DNA of 64,000 bases. Source: Bifidobacterium avesanii (GTDB lineage Bacteria > Actinomycetota > Actinomycetes > Actinomycetales > Bifidobacteriaceae). The translations under genes were made by a program, and so were the position numbers. Below the pieces are notes generated by a model. The model saw nothing but the letters and a program-made list of their open reading frames with translations. It made no database searches and was not told the origin of the DNA. How positions within the stretch are numbered: the stretch's first letter is position 1; each line of letters starts with the position of its first letter. Below are positions 50,329 to 58,663 of this stretch, piece after piece. Location: contig NZ_WBSN01000008.1 of assembly GCF_009299475.1 (NCBI RefSeq), forward strand, positions 1 to 64,000, written 5' to 3'.

Positions 50329-51723
50329 TCAGCCCTTGGTGGTGATGGTGAAGCCCTGGCCCTCGGCGTAGGTCTTCAGCGAATCCTGCCACTTGGCGAA
50401 CGCGGCGTTGAGGTCGCCGCCCTTCTTGAGCTCGGGGACGATGATGTCCTTGTACGTGGTGGCGTACTGGGAGTTGAAGGGCAGGACGCTCCAGCCGGAG
50501 GACAGCTTGGAGGCGGCGTCGAAGTAGACCTTGTTGGCCGGCATGCCGAAGTAGTCGTTGACGACCTCGGCCTGGGCCGGATCCTCCTGGAAGCTCTTGG
50601 CGGCCAGGAACACGGAGCCCATGTCCTCGACGATCTTCAGGGACGCCTCGTCGGAGCACAGCCAGTTGACGAACGCGATGGCGGCGGCCTGCTTCTCCTT
50701 GGCGGTGGCGGAGGTGACGGCGATCATGGAGCCGCCGACCTCGCCGGTCTTCCAGTCGCTGGTGCTGTTGCCCCACGCCGGGGTGAGCGCGGGCTCCATC
50801 ACGCCGGCGAGCTGCGGCTGCTGGGACTTGAAGGAGGTGCCCTTCCAGCAGCCGTCGAACTGGACGGCCCAGCGGCCCTCGGCGAAGCCGCGGTTGTACT
50901 CGTCGGACTTGTTGGCGACCGGCTCGAGCACGTCCTCGTCGATGAGGCGCTGGATGAAGTCGACGGCCTCCTTGACCTTGCTGTCGGTCATGGACAGCTC
51001 GACGTTCTGCACGCCCTCGACGGTCCACGGGATCGCGCCGGAGGAGCGGATGATCTGGGCCATGTAGCGCACGTCGGTGGTGTCGATGAAGCTCATGTAC
51101 TTGGTCGGGTCGGCCTGGTGCAGCTTGATGCCGGCCTGCTCGAACTCCTCCCACGTCTTGGGGATCTCGATGCCGTACTTGTCGAGCACGTCATGGCGCA
51201 CGAACATGATCTCGGGGCCCTGGTCGAACGGGGTGCCGTACAGGCCGCCGGCCACGTGGCTGTTCTCCCATGCGGCGGAGTTGTACAGGGCGCCCATCTC
51301 GGATTCGATGGTCGGGTCGGAGAAGTTGAGCAGCGAGCCGGTCACCGCGTACTGCGGCAGGTAGTCGTACTCCAGCTGGACCACGTCGGGGATGTCCTTG
51401 CCGGACTTCACCACGTTCTGGAACTTGGTGTAGTGGTCGGACGCGGCGCCGGTGGCGGTCACGTTGATCTTGATGTGCGGGTACTTGGCCTGGAACGCGT
51501 CGATGCTGTCCTGCTCGATGTCGGTGCGCCACGTCCAGTAGTTGAGCGTGATGTCCTTGTCGGACTCCAGCGCGGCCTTGACGTCGGCCATGGTGATGCC
51601 GCTGGACGCCGGGGCGGACGTACCGCCGTTGTCGTTGCCGCCGCCGCAGGCCGCGATGCCGGTCATCATGGCGAGGCTGGCCACCGCGGCCATTGCCTTC
51701 ACGCACATTCCCTTGAACTTCAT
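50329..51723 (-). CDS. CUT1 sugar-binding lipoprotein
   Basis: A 464-residue extracellular solute-binding lipoprotein of family 1. Signal peptide with lipobox IAAC (Cys at about 24), then two alpha/beta lobes; DIPDVVQLEYDYLPQYA and SDWKTGEVGGSMIAVT are family-typical. GAAAGG precedes the ATG at 51723, and upstream residues in the frame are leader shadow. A strong promoter lies at 51783-51812 on the minus strand. Ligand: probably a xylo- or arabinoxylo-oligosaccharide, judged from GH43 in the same operon. Confidence 0.92.
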   Translation of the reverse strand: MKFKGMCVKAMAAVASLAMMTGIAACGGGNDNGGTSAPASSGITMADVKAALESDKDITLNYWTWRTDIEQDSIDAFQAKYPHIKINVTATGAASDHYTKFQNVVKSGKDIPDVVQLEYDYLPQYAVTGSLLNFSDPTIESEMGALYNSAAWENSHVAGGLYGTPFDQGPEIMFVRHDVLDKYGIEIPKTWEEFEQAGIKLHQADPTKYMSFIDTTDVRYMAQIIRSSGAIPWTVEGVQNVELSMTDSKVKEAVDFIQRLIDEDVLEPVANKSDEYNRGFAEGRWAVQFDGCWKGTSFKSQQPQLAGVMEPALTPAWGNSTSDWKTGEVGGSMIAVTSATAKEKQAAAIAFVNWLCSDEASLKIVEDMGSVFLAAKSFQEDPAQAEVVNDYFGMPANKVYFDAASKLSSGWSVLPFNSQYATTYKDIIVPELKKGGDLNAAFAKWQDSLKTYAEGQGFTITTKG

Positions 51724-51755
51724 TGTCGAACCTTTCAATAATCTCCATTGATTTT

Positions 51756-51773
51756 GCGGTATTTCCATACCGC
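51756..51773. promoter_or_regulatory. Inverted repeat near the SBP transcription start
   Basis: GCGGTAT-TTCC-ATACCGC lies just downstream of the predicted -10 of the binding-protein promoter, at about +3 to +20. It could be an operator or a 5' stem. Confidence 0.45.
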
Positions 51774-51782
51774 TTACCGAAA

Positions 51783-51812
51783 AGTATAACGACCGAACTA
51801 TTGGCACGTCAA
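51783..51812 (-). promoter_or_regulatory. Promoter of the SBP-permease-GH43 operon
   Basis: On the minus strand TTGACG (51812-51807) and TATACT (51788-51783) are 18 bases apart, one of the best housekeeping-sigma promoters in the window. Confidence 0.7.
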
Positions 51813-51932
51813 AGCATCCACTTTGCCGGAAAAATGCCGTTTCAACACCACAAATCGGCTTAATTCCAACGATTTGATACGATTCGACGAAATGCGACAA
51901 AACCGCACACAATCATCCAATCTCATACTTTT

Positions 51933-51996
51933 TTGCGAAAAACGAAAGCTTTCGTACTATGCTGGCTGTATAAGCTTTTCGTAAGTTTTCGAAAAC
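51933..51996 (+). promoter_or_regulatory. Promoter and operator palindromes of the first lacI gene
   Basis: TTGCGA (51933-51938) and TACTAT (51955-51960) are 16 bases apart; the palindrome ACGAAAGCTTTCGT (51942-51955) fills the spacer. A second palindrome, GTTTTCGAAAAC, is at 51985-51996, with CTTTTCGTAAG just before it. The arrangement suits autorepression by the LacI protein. Confidence 0.6.
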
Positions 51997-52013
51997 ACAA
52001 AGAGGTGTTGCAC

Positions 52014-53042
52014 ATGCAGGAAGACATCGCACCGAACCACCGAGGAAGAACCACGCTCAACGACATCGCCACCGCGGCCGGCGTCTCCATCACCACCGTC
52101 TCCAAGGTGGTCAACGGCAAAGCTGACGTGGCCGCGTCCACCCGCGAGCGCGTCGAACAGGCCATGGAGCGCCTCGGCTACTTCAAGACGCTCGGCAGCA
52201 CCAAGCCCACGTCGAAGCTCATCGAGATCGCCTTCCAGCATCTCGACAACTCCTGGACGATCGACCTGCTGCAGGGCGCGTCCGAGCATACCCAGCCCGA
52301 CGGCATACGGCTGGTGCTCTCCATGCTCGGCGAAAGCGAGACGGCGGTGGGGCCGTGGGTGGAGGAGGTGGTGGTGCGCCGGCCGCTCGGCGTGATCGTC
52401 GTCTTCTCCAAACCGTCCATGTCGCTGGCCAAGCGGCTGGCCTCGCGCCAGATCCCCTGCGCGTTCATCGACCCGTGGGGCAACCCGACGACCGGCACCA
52501 TGTCCGTGCAGGCGGACAACTGGTCGGGTGGCCTGTTCGCCACGAGGCATCTGATCGAACTCGGCCACCGGCGCATCGCCACCATCACCGGCCCGGAGAA
52601 CGCCATGTGCAGCGCGGCCCGACTCGACGGATACCGCGCGGCCCTGCGCGAGGCCGGCATCGAGGCGGACCCCCAGCTCGTGCGCCACGGCCGCTTCCAG
52701 GTCGAGGACGGCGAGCGCCTCGCCACCGAGCTGCTGTCTTCGCCGCGACGCCCCACCGCGATCTTCGCGCAGAGCGACTTCATCGCCATGGGCGTGTACC
52801 GCGCGGCCAAGGAGCTCGGCCTCACCATTCCCGAGGACCTGTCCGTCGTGGGCTTCGACGACATCCAGACCGCCGCCTACATGGGCCCGGCACTGACCAC
52901 AATCCACCAGCCGCTCAACGAGATGGCCTCCGCCGCCACGCGCATGATCCTCGACGCGCACCACGGCCGGCCGGTCAGCGACCGTGTGATCCTGCCCACT
53001 TCGCTGGTCGTGCGCGAAAGCACCTGCCCGCCGAAGGAATAG
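52014..53042 (+). CDS. LacI family transcriptional repressor
   Basis: A 342-residue repressor: DNA-binding domain TLNDIATAAGVSITTVSKVV (about 14-33), hinge region to about 70, then a periplasmic-binding-like sensor domain ending in the usual SLVVRES. AAAGAGGTG precedes the ATG at 52014. It is divergent from the binding-protein operon, which it presumably controls in response to an imported oligosaccharide. Its recognition helix is nearly the same as that of the second LacI at 58.7 kb. Confidence 0.92.
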   Translation: MQEDIAPNHRGRTTLNDIATAAGVSITTVSKVVNGKADVAASTRERVEQAMERLGYFKTLGSTKPTSKLIEIAFQHLDNSWTIDLLQGASEHTQPDGIRLVLSMLGESETAVGPWVEEVVVRRPLGVIVVFSKPSMSLAKRLASRQIPCAFIDPWGNPTTGTMSVQADNWSGGLFATRHLIELGHRRIATITGPENAMCSAARLDGYRAALREAGIEADPQLVRHGRFQVEDGERLATELLSSPRRPTAIFAQSDFIAMGVYRAAKELGLTIPEDLSVVGFDDIQTAAYMGPALTTIHQPLNEMASAATRMILDAHHGRPVSDRVILPTSLVVRESTCPPKE

Positions 53043-53138
53043 GAGGAGCGGGAGACGCCGGAGCCCCGCGCGACTCGGATTATCGTCACTGAATCGTTCG
53101 GATTTTGGCAATTTGTCCTTTTAGGCTCCCTCATCCCG

Positions 53139-54374
53139 CTACGCGGCTTCGATCCGCACGTTCTCGCACGTCACGGAGGCGCCGTTGAGCATCAGGTCGT
53201 CGCCGTCGCACACGACCTTGCGGTCGCCGCCCTTCCACGGGCGCACGTCGAATTCGGCCGCGGAGCCGAACGGATTGGCGGCCCTGAGGCTCACGTCGCG
53301 CAGCACGACGTTGCGGATGGCGCGCGGATCCTCGGCGCAAGCGAACAGGCCGTAGCCGCAGTCGCCACTGATGCGCTCGAACGTCACGTTTTCGATCACG
53401 CAGCCGTTCAGGTCCGTATGCTCGTCGCGCGGCAGCAGCGTGAGGTATAGCGCCTCGGCCGACCCCCACCATTCCTTGCTGAACGTCCTAGTGGTGATCG
53501 TCACGTCGCGGAACGCGATGTTGCGGGCGCTGCCGCGGTCGCGCAGCTGGAACGCCAGCGCGCGGTTGGAGTTGCGGATCGTGATGCCCTCGAACGAGCA
53601 GTTCTCGAAGTTTCCGAAGCTGCTGCTGCCGAACTTGATGGCCGAGCTCTGCGACTCGATGTGGCAGTCGCGCACCCACAGGTTGCAGCAGTCGCCGTAT
53701 CGCGCGGTCTCCTCGGTGCACTTGGGGCAGATGCCGTCGTCGCCGGTCAGGATGATGCAGCGTTCGATGACCGTGTTCCTGCAGCGGTCCACGTCGATGC
53801 CGTCGGTGTTCGGCATGCGCATCTCGTTGCGGATGGTCACCTCGCGGATCGCGGTGTCCACGCAGCCGACCAGATGCACGGTCCAGAACGGCGCGTTGCA
53901 CAGCGTGACGCCGTGCAGACGGCTACCCTCGCAGTGCTCCAGATACACGGTCATCGGGCGTGGATACGCGTAGAACTTGAGGTGCGGCTCATCACCCTGG
54001 TCGGGCAGGATGAACCGCTCGTAGTTCCCGTCGATCGCGCCGGCGCCGGTGATGGCCACGTTGCGGCGGTCCTTGGCGTAGATGAACGCGCAGATCGGGG
54101 TGTTATTGGCGTTGAGCTCGAACGGGCCGGGCCGGTGCCGGTAGGTCGTCTCGTCGCCGCTCGCCTTGAGCGTGACGCCGTCCTCCAGCACCAGTTCCAC
54201 GCCGTCCTTGAGCTCGATGCCGTCGCACACATGCACGCCGGGCCGGTCGAGCACGACCCTGCCTCCGCCGCTCGCCGCGCACTCGTCGATCGCCCGCTGG
54301 AGACGCCCGGCAAACGCGCGGGCGTCCGGCGCCTCGCCGTTGAAGGCCTCAAAAATCCGGATTTCCATGGTCAT
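53139..54374 (-). CDS. GH28-like right-handed beta-helix protein
   Basis: A 411-residue beta-helix protein related to polygalacturonases. The motifs NTDGIDVDRC and TGDDGICPK supply the Asp residues of a GH28 site, but the usual GHG motif is replaced by SQSSAIKFGS, so the catalytic His is missing or elsewhere. No signal peptide is seen, hence a cytoplasmic enzyme for oligosaccharides, perhaps uronide-containing ones. GATAAT (54386-54381) ends six bases before the ATG, consistent with a leaderless mRNA. Many Cys residues are unusual. The family is fairly sure; the activity is not. Confidence 0.75.
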   Translation of the reverse strand: MTMEIRIFEAFNGEAPDARAFAGRLQRAIDECAASGGGRVVLDRPGVHVCDGIELKDGVELVLEDGVTLKASGDETTYRHRPGPFELNANNTPICAFIYAKDRRNVAITGAGAIDGNYERFILPDQGDEPHLKFYAYPRPMTVYLEHCEGSRLHGVTLCNAPFWTVHLVGCVDTAIREVTIRNEMRMPNTDGIDVDRCRNTVIERCIILTGDDGICPKCTEETARYGDCCNLWVRDCHIESQSSAIKFGSSSFGNFENCSFEGITIRNSNRALAFQLRDRGSARNIAFRDVTITTRTFSKEWWGSAEALYLTLLPRDEHTDLNGCVIENVTFERISGDCGYGLFACAEDPRAIRNVVLRDVSLRAANPFGSAAEFDVRPWKGGDRKVVCDGDDLMLNGASVTCENVRIEAA

Positions 54375-54660
54375 GCATTCATTATCCTCGCGCCTTCCTG
54401 AACGAAGGAACCTGCAGGGGCACGGCCGCGCACAATGTCAAGTACACCCTGCATCGCGGGCATTTTCGGCCACGATTTACACCATACTGAAAATCAGGCG
54501 TCGCACGTCGCCACCGCCCTCAACGAATCTGCCAAAGATGCAACGAATGTGACATGCCATGTCCCGCGGCGGCTTTCTATCATGGCACGCGGTAACGCGC
54601 CGGGCCGGCCGAGGACAGAAGCCGGCGGCGCACAGGAAGATGAAGAAGGAAGCATTTCCG

Positions 54661-54786
54661 ATGATCTACAACGACAGGGATCTGGCTCTGGCCCGCTCCA
54701 TGACCGTCGCCGCCAACGAGCATCTCGCGCACCCCGATCTGGCCCGCGGCATCGTCCGTCTGATCAAGCGCATCGTGCGCAAGTAG
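54661..54786 (+). CDS. Small basic protein, unknown
   Basis: A 41-residue protein reading MIYNDRDLALARSMTVAANE and ending in an amphipathic basic helix with RLIKRIVRK. Codon third positions are G/C-rich as in real genes here. GAAGGAA lies about ten bases upstream. An ATG at 54640 directly after AGGAAG would give 48 residues. A rho-independent terminator follows at 54838. It is an orphan plus-strand gene between the GH28-like and GH67 genes; function unknown. Confidence 0.55.
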   Translation: MIYNDRDLALARSMTVAANEHLAHPDLARGIVRLIKRIVRK

Positions 54787-54837
54787 TCCGCGGCACGGCA
54801 AGCGCGACCACACAACGCGCAATCGTATAAACCGCAT

Positions 54838-54878
54838 AAACCCGACGTCATCGTTCAATGCGATGGCGCCGGGTTTTT
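54838..54878 (+). terminator. Intrinsic terminator after the small gene
   Basis: AAACCCG (54838-54844) pairs with CGGGTTT (54870-54876); inside, CATCG pairs with CGATG. A TTTTT run ends at 54878. It reads on the plus strand but may also serve GH67 on the other strand, six bases away. Confidence 0.7.
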
Positions 54879-54883
54879 GTTGC

Positions 54884-56932
54884 TCACGGGTAGATTTCCC
54901 GCCCGCGTTCGTCCGGGACGCCGCTCATGCGGTGGAAGAACGTGTTGATCTGATCCCTCCATGCAACGGCGTTGTCCAGCTGCATGCGCAGCCGCTCGGC
55001 CACATTCTCGAACCGCGGCCCGTCGATCACGCCCCGCAGCCCATCCCACGCGGCCACGTATTCACGCACGCGCTCCACGCCGGCGAAGTGCGTGTCGTAG
55101 ATGTGCTGGACCACGGTCTTGCCGCCGTGCAGCACATGGCCGTACGGCACCCAGTGGAAGAACAGCAGCAGCTCGTCCGGGCATCGCGCGGGATCCGCGT
55201 ACAGGTCGCGCAGCGCGGACGGGTACTGTTCGGTCAGGCCGCTGCCCGTGGACGTGCGGTCGACGCCCACGCCGTCTCGGTCGGCCCGGTTCACGCCGCC
55301 CCACCGGTCGTATTCGAACGCGCAGACCGACGGCCCGTAATGGTCCTCGCGCGCGAACATCCAGCCCACGCCCAGCGGTGCGGTGTAGTCGCGGTACGTG
55401 CGGTTGGAGCTCTTGAGGATCGCGGCGATCTTGCCCTGCGCATTCCTCCCCGCGCCGGGGAACGTGAGCGCGGCCCATTCGTCGGCGATGTGCTCCGCCG
55501 AAAGACCGGCGTCCCAGCACATGCGCCCGAACCCGTACAGGCTGGCCTGCGCGAACACGCCGCCGGTCCAGTGCGCGCCCATGCCCACGTTGGCCACGCC
55601 CGCATAGCCCACGTTTGCCGGGTCCAGCGCCCGTGCGCGCAACGACCGGGACAGCGGCACACCATCGGAGCCGCCGTCCACCGGCTGCCCCATCACGTCT
55701 ATCCACTGCGCAGGAGCGAAGTTCACGTCGATCTGATGGCCCAAGTATTCGGCGGCGATCTGGAATTCGACCACGATGTTCGTCGCGCGCAGCGAGTGCA
55801 GCAGCGGATTGGCCGGCTCGCACGTCTGGAAGTCGACCGGCCCGAACTTGATCTGCAGGCACACGTTGTCCGCAAAGGCGCCGTCGAGCGGCTGGAACGT
55901 CTCGTACGCGCCCACGGCCCGGTCGCGCGTGCGGTCACGCCAGTCGAGATGGCAGTCGTAGACGAACGCGCGCCACACCACGCGCCCGCCGTACGGCCGC
56001 AGCGCCTCGGCGAGCATGTTCGCGCCGTCCGCCTGCGTGCGCCCGTACTCGTGCGGCCCGGGTTCGCCCTCGGAATCGGCTTTGACGAGGAATCCGCCGA
56101 ACTGCGGGATTCGCTCGTAGATGGCTTTCGCGGTGTGCATCCACCACGCGCGCACGTCCGGATCACACGGGTCAGCGCTGGAGAGCCCACCCACGCTGAT
56201 CGGCGCCGCGAAGTGCACGGACAGGTAGACGGCGATGCCGAAGCCGTCGAACAGGTCGGCCAGCTCGGCCACCTTGTCCAGATACGGTTCGACGATGAGC
56301 CGCCGCGCGCCGCCGCGCACGTTGACGTTGTTGAGCACGATGCCGTTGACGCCCACGGACGCCAGCAGCCGCGCGTACCACGTGAGCCGGCCGAGGTCGT
56401 TGCGGAACGGGTCGGCGTGGTTCCACGGCCGTTCGTGCTCGTAGGACCCGTTGTCGTTTTCGCCGGGGATGCCGAAGAAGATCGACGCGCCGCCGTAGCC
56501 GCGTTCCACCGTGCCGTCGATCTGGTCCCAGTGGTCGATCATGCGCATCGGGTGGGAGGGCGACTCCGTGCGACCGTCGCCCTCGCGCACCACGCGCCCG
56601 AGCACCAGATCGCGCAGATAGGCGTAGAAGCCGTACAGCAGCGCGAGGGACGTGTTGCCCTCGATGCGCAATACGCCGTCGGCGCGGCTCATTCGGAACG
56701 CGTCGTCGTCCGCGAGCCCGCAGCCGCCCGCCGCCAGCACGACGTTGGGTCGCACGCCGCCATCATCGCCCACGCCGGACGCCAGCCGCCCGCCGGTCAA
56801 CTCCAGAATCTCGCCGCGCAGCCTGATCGAACGGCGGTCCTCGCCGCCGCGCAGATCGAGCGCGTACACGTCCGTTCGGGTCAGCGGCCTGAGCACGGCC
56901 GGATCGAGCCACATGTGGTCCTGGACGTTCAT
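54884..56932 (-). CDS. aguA: GH67 alpha-glucuronidase
   Basis: A 682-residue enzyme that removes alpha-1,2-linked (4-O-methyl-)glucuronate from the non-reducing end of xylo-oligosaccharides. Family hallmarks: IDGTVERGYGG and SIFF early in the barrel, VLNNVNV, KADSEGEPGPHEYGR with the acid Glu, and EFQIAAEYLGHQ. Length is normal and there is no signal peptide, so the substrate is imported. AAAGGAG lies five bases before the ATG at 56932; upstream residues of the frame are discarded. It follows a binding-protein gene whose promoter carries a LacI-type operator. Confidence 0.94.
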   Translation of the reverse strand: MNVQDHMWLDPAVLRPLTRTDVYALDLRGGEDRRSIRLRGEILELTGGRLASGVGDDGGVRPNVVLAAGGCGLADDDAFRMSRADGVLRIEGNTSLALLYGFYAYLRDLVLGRVVREGDGRTESPSHPMRMIDHWDQIDGTVERGYGGASIFFGIPGENDNGSYEHERPWNHADPFRNDLGRLTWYARLLASVGVNGIVLNNVNVRGGARRLIVEPYLDKVAELADLFDGFGIAVYLSVHFAAPISVGGLSSADPCDPDVRAWWMHTAKAIYERIPQFGGFLVKADSEGEPGPHEYGRTQADGANMLAEALRPYGGRVVWRAFVYDCHLDWRDRTRDRAVGAYETFQPLDGAFADNVCLQIKFGPVDFQTCEPANPLLHSLRATNIVVEFQIAAEYLGHQIDVNFAPAQWIDVMGQPVDGGSDGVPLSRSLRARALDPANVGYAGVANVGMGAHWTGGVFAQASLYGFGRMCWDAGLSAEHIADEWAALTFPGAGRNAQGKIAAILKSSNRTYRDYTAPLGVGWMFAREDHYGPSVCAFEYDRWGGVNRADRDGVGVDRTSTGSGLTEQYPSALRDLYADPARCPDELLLFFHWVPYGHVLHGGKTVVQHIYDTHFAGVERVREYVAAWDGLRGVIDGPRFENVAERLRMQLDNAVAWRDQINTFFHRMSGVPDERGREIYP

Positions 56933-56980
56933 ACCGTCTCCTTTCAATGCAATCCCATCGCGCAATCAGCGAAAAGCCGC

Positions 56981-57019
56981 GGCGGATGCACGCGCATCGG
57001 CGTCAAGCGCGCATCCGCC
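56981..57019. promoter_or_regulatory. Intercistronic hairpin between SBP and GH67 genes
   Basis: GGCGGATGCACGC (56981-56993) pairs with GCGCGCATCCGCC (57007-57019) over 12 of 13 positions. It occupies the same place after the binding-protein gene as the stem at 50235-50287 in the other operon. Confidence 0.6.
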
Positions 57020-57051
57020 ACGGTTTACTGCCATGCAACGGGACCGAAGGG

Positions 57052-58386
57052 TCAGTTAGCCTCGTCGATGGCCGCCTGCACTTCCGCGATCATCGCCTTG
57101 GCGGCGGCGTCCGCGCTCTGGTTGCCGAGCGCCACGTCCTGCTGATAGCGGATCATCGTGGTACGGATGCTCGAAGCGCCGTTCGGCGGGATATTCGGGG
57201 CCTCGCCAAGGGTCTTCGAGTACTCCTCGGCGTATTCGAGCACCTTCTTGTTCATGCCGTCGGCACTTGCGGTGAGCTTCTTGAGGATGGAGGAGTTGGC
57301 CGGAATGCCGCGTTCGGTGCCGAAGATCTCGCCGACGCCCTCGTTGTTGATGAGGTAGTCGATGAGGATGGCCGCCTCGGCCGGATGCTCGCTCGTCGAG
57401 GAGATGCCCCAGTACATGCCGGCGGGCATGTAGGTGTAGGCGTCCTTGGTGTCCGAAGGCAGCGGCTCGATGCTCATGTTCTCGGTGCCGGCGGACTTGG
57501 AGTAGCTGTTGACCATGGTGGCGGTGGCGAACTTCATGGCCTGGCGGTTCTTGGCGAAGTCGGTGTCGTCGGAGCCGCCGGTGACGTTGTTGTTCTCGAT
57601 CCAGCGGTTGACGGTGCCGGAGACGCCGTTGTGCGTCCAGTCGTAGGTGAGCTGGAGGAATTCGGACAGCGTCTTCTCGCTGATGGCGATCTTGCCGTCC
57701 TTCCACAGCTGCTCGCCGTGCTGGCGGGCCCACAGGGACAGGCCGAGCTCGCTGTCGATCGATTCGATGCCGGTCGCCTCGCCGCCGGACTTCTCCCACA
57801 CCTGCTTGGCGAAGTCGTTGAATTCGTCCCACGTCCACGTGGAGGTATCCGGCAGGGTGAGGCCGTACTTGTCGAGCACGTCGTGGTTGACGAGGATGGC
57901 GTACTGGGACGAGGAGATCGGGGCCGCGTACTGCGTGCCGTTGAACTTGCCCATGTCGCGCATCGAGGAGCTCATGCCGTCGAACTTGAGGTAGTCGCCC
58001 ACCTTGCCCAGATCGTACAGCGCGCCCTGCGAGGCGTAGGAGGCGAGGTACTGGGCGTCCATCTGCATCACGTCCGGGGCGTTGTTGCCGGCGATCAGCG
58101 TGGCCAACTGGTCCCAGTAGCCGCTCCAGTCCTTGTACTGAAGCTCCACGTGGATGTTGGGATGGTCCTTTTCGAAGTTCTGGATGGCCTCCTCGGTGAG
58201 CTGGACGCGGGTGTTCGAGCCCCACCAGTCGAGGCTCAGGGTCACGTCCCCGCCCGAGGTCTTCACGCCGCCGGCGGCCGTGTCGCCGTTGCCGCCCGTT
58301 CCGGCGCCGCAGCCCGCGAGCGCGAGCGCCGTCGCCATGGTCGCGGCCAACGCCGCCTTATGCATCCTGCGATTGGTCCTGATCAT
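57052..58386 (-). CDS. CUT1 sugar-binding lipoprotein linked to GH67
   Basis: A 444-residue family 1 solute-binding lipoprotein with lipobox LAGC (Cys at about 26) and the usual DVMQMDAQYLASYA segment. AAAGGAG precedes the ATG at 58386. No permease genes are beside it; it may use the permeases at 48.3-50.2 kb, with the other binding protein giving a second specificity. Transcription with GH67 points to aldotetraouronic-type oligosaccharides as ligand; this is inference. Confidence 0.9.
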   Translation of the reverse strand: MIRTNRRMHKAALAATMATALALAGCGAGTGGNGDTAAGGVKTSGGDVTLSLDWWGSNTRVQLTEEAIQNFEKDHPNIHVELQYKDWSGYWDQLATLIAGNNAPDVMQMDAQYLASYASQGALYDLGKVGDYLKFDGMSSSMRDMGKFNGTQYAAPISSSQYAILVNHDVLDKYGLTLPDTSTWTWDEFNDFAKQVWEKSGGEATGIESIDSELGLSLWARQHGEQLWKDGKIAISEKTLSEFLQLTYDWTHNGVSGTVNRWIENNNVTGGSDDTDFAKNRQAMKFATATMVNSYSKSAGTENMSIEPLPSDTKDAYTYMPAGMYWGISSTSEHPAEAAILIDYLINNEGVGEIFGTERGIPANSSILKKLTASADGMNKKVLEYAEEYSKTLGEAPNIPPNGASSIRTTMIRYQQDVALGNQSADAAAKAMIAEVQAAIDEAN

Positions 58387-58487
58387 CTTCGTTCTCCTTT
58401 GAATATGTGCCGCGCGAAATATGCGCCGCGCGCGCCGACGATCGCGTGGTCCCGTTCGGCCCGCCACGCCACGGCCCCCCGAGATTG

Positions 58488-58518
58488 TTTTACGAAATTT
58501 TTTAGTTATTTCGTAAAA
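58488..58518. promoter_or_regulatory. LacI-type operator between the SBP and lacI genes
   Basis: TTTTACGAAAT (58488-58498) and ATTTCGTAAAA (58508-58518) are perfect 11-bp inverted repeats nine bases apart, directly downstream of the -10 of the binding-protein promoter. Confidence 0.65.
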
Positions 58519-58527
58519 GATGGTTTG

Positions 58528-58556
58528 AGTATACGCCCAGCCAACATGCAAGTCAA
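58528..58556 (-). promoter_or_regulatory. Promoter of the SBP-GH67 operon
   Basis: On the minus strand TTGACT (58556-58551) and TATACT (58533-58528) have a 17-base spacer. The operator at 58488-58518 would cover about +3 to +33. Confidence 0.72.
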
Positions 58557-58663
58557 TATGGCAACACACCGATATTTTCAGTGAAAAATGGCCATTCTGC
58601 ACAACTCCCGGCTTTCGCACCACGATGTTATTATTTTACGAAAATTCTGCTATGCTGTTCGCT

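Noticed and set aside
58582..58592. TGAAAAATGGC, identical to part of the 96-bp repeat core
   Set aside because: No flanking dyads; most likely chance within an A-rich promoter region.
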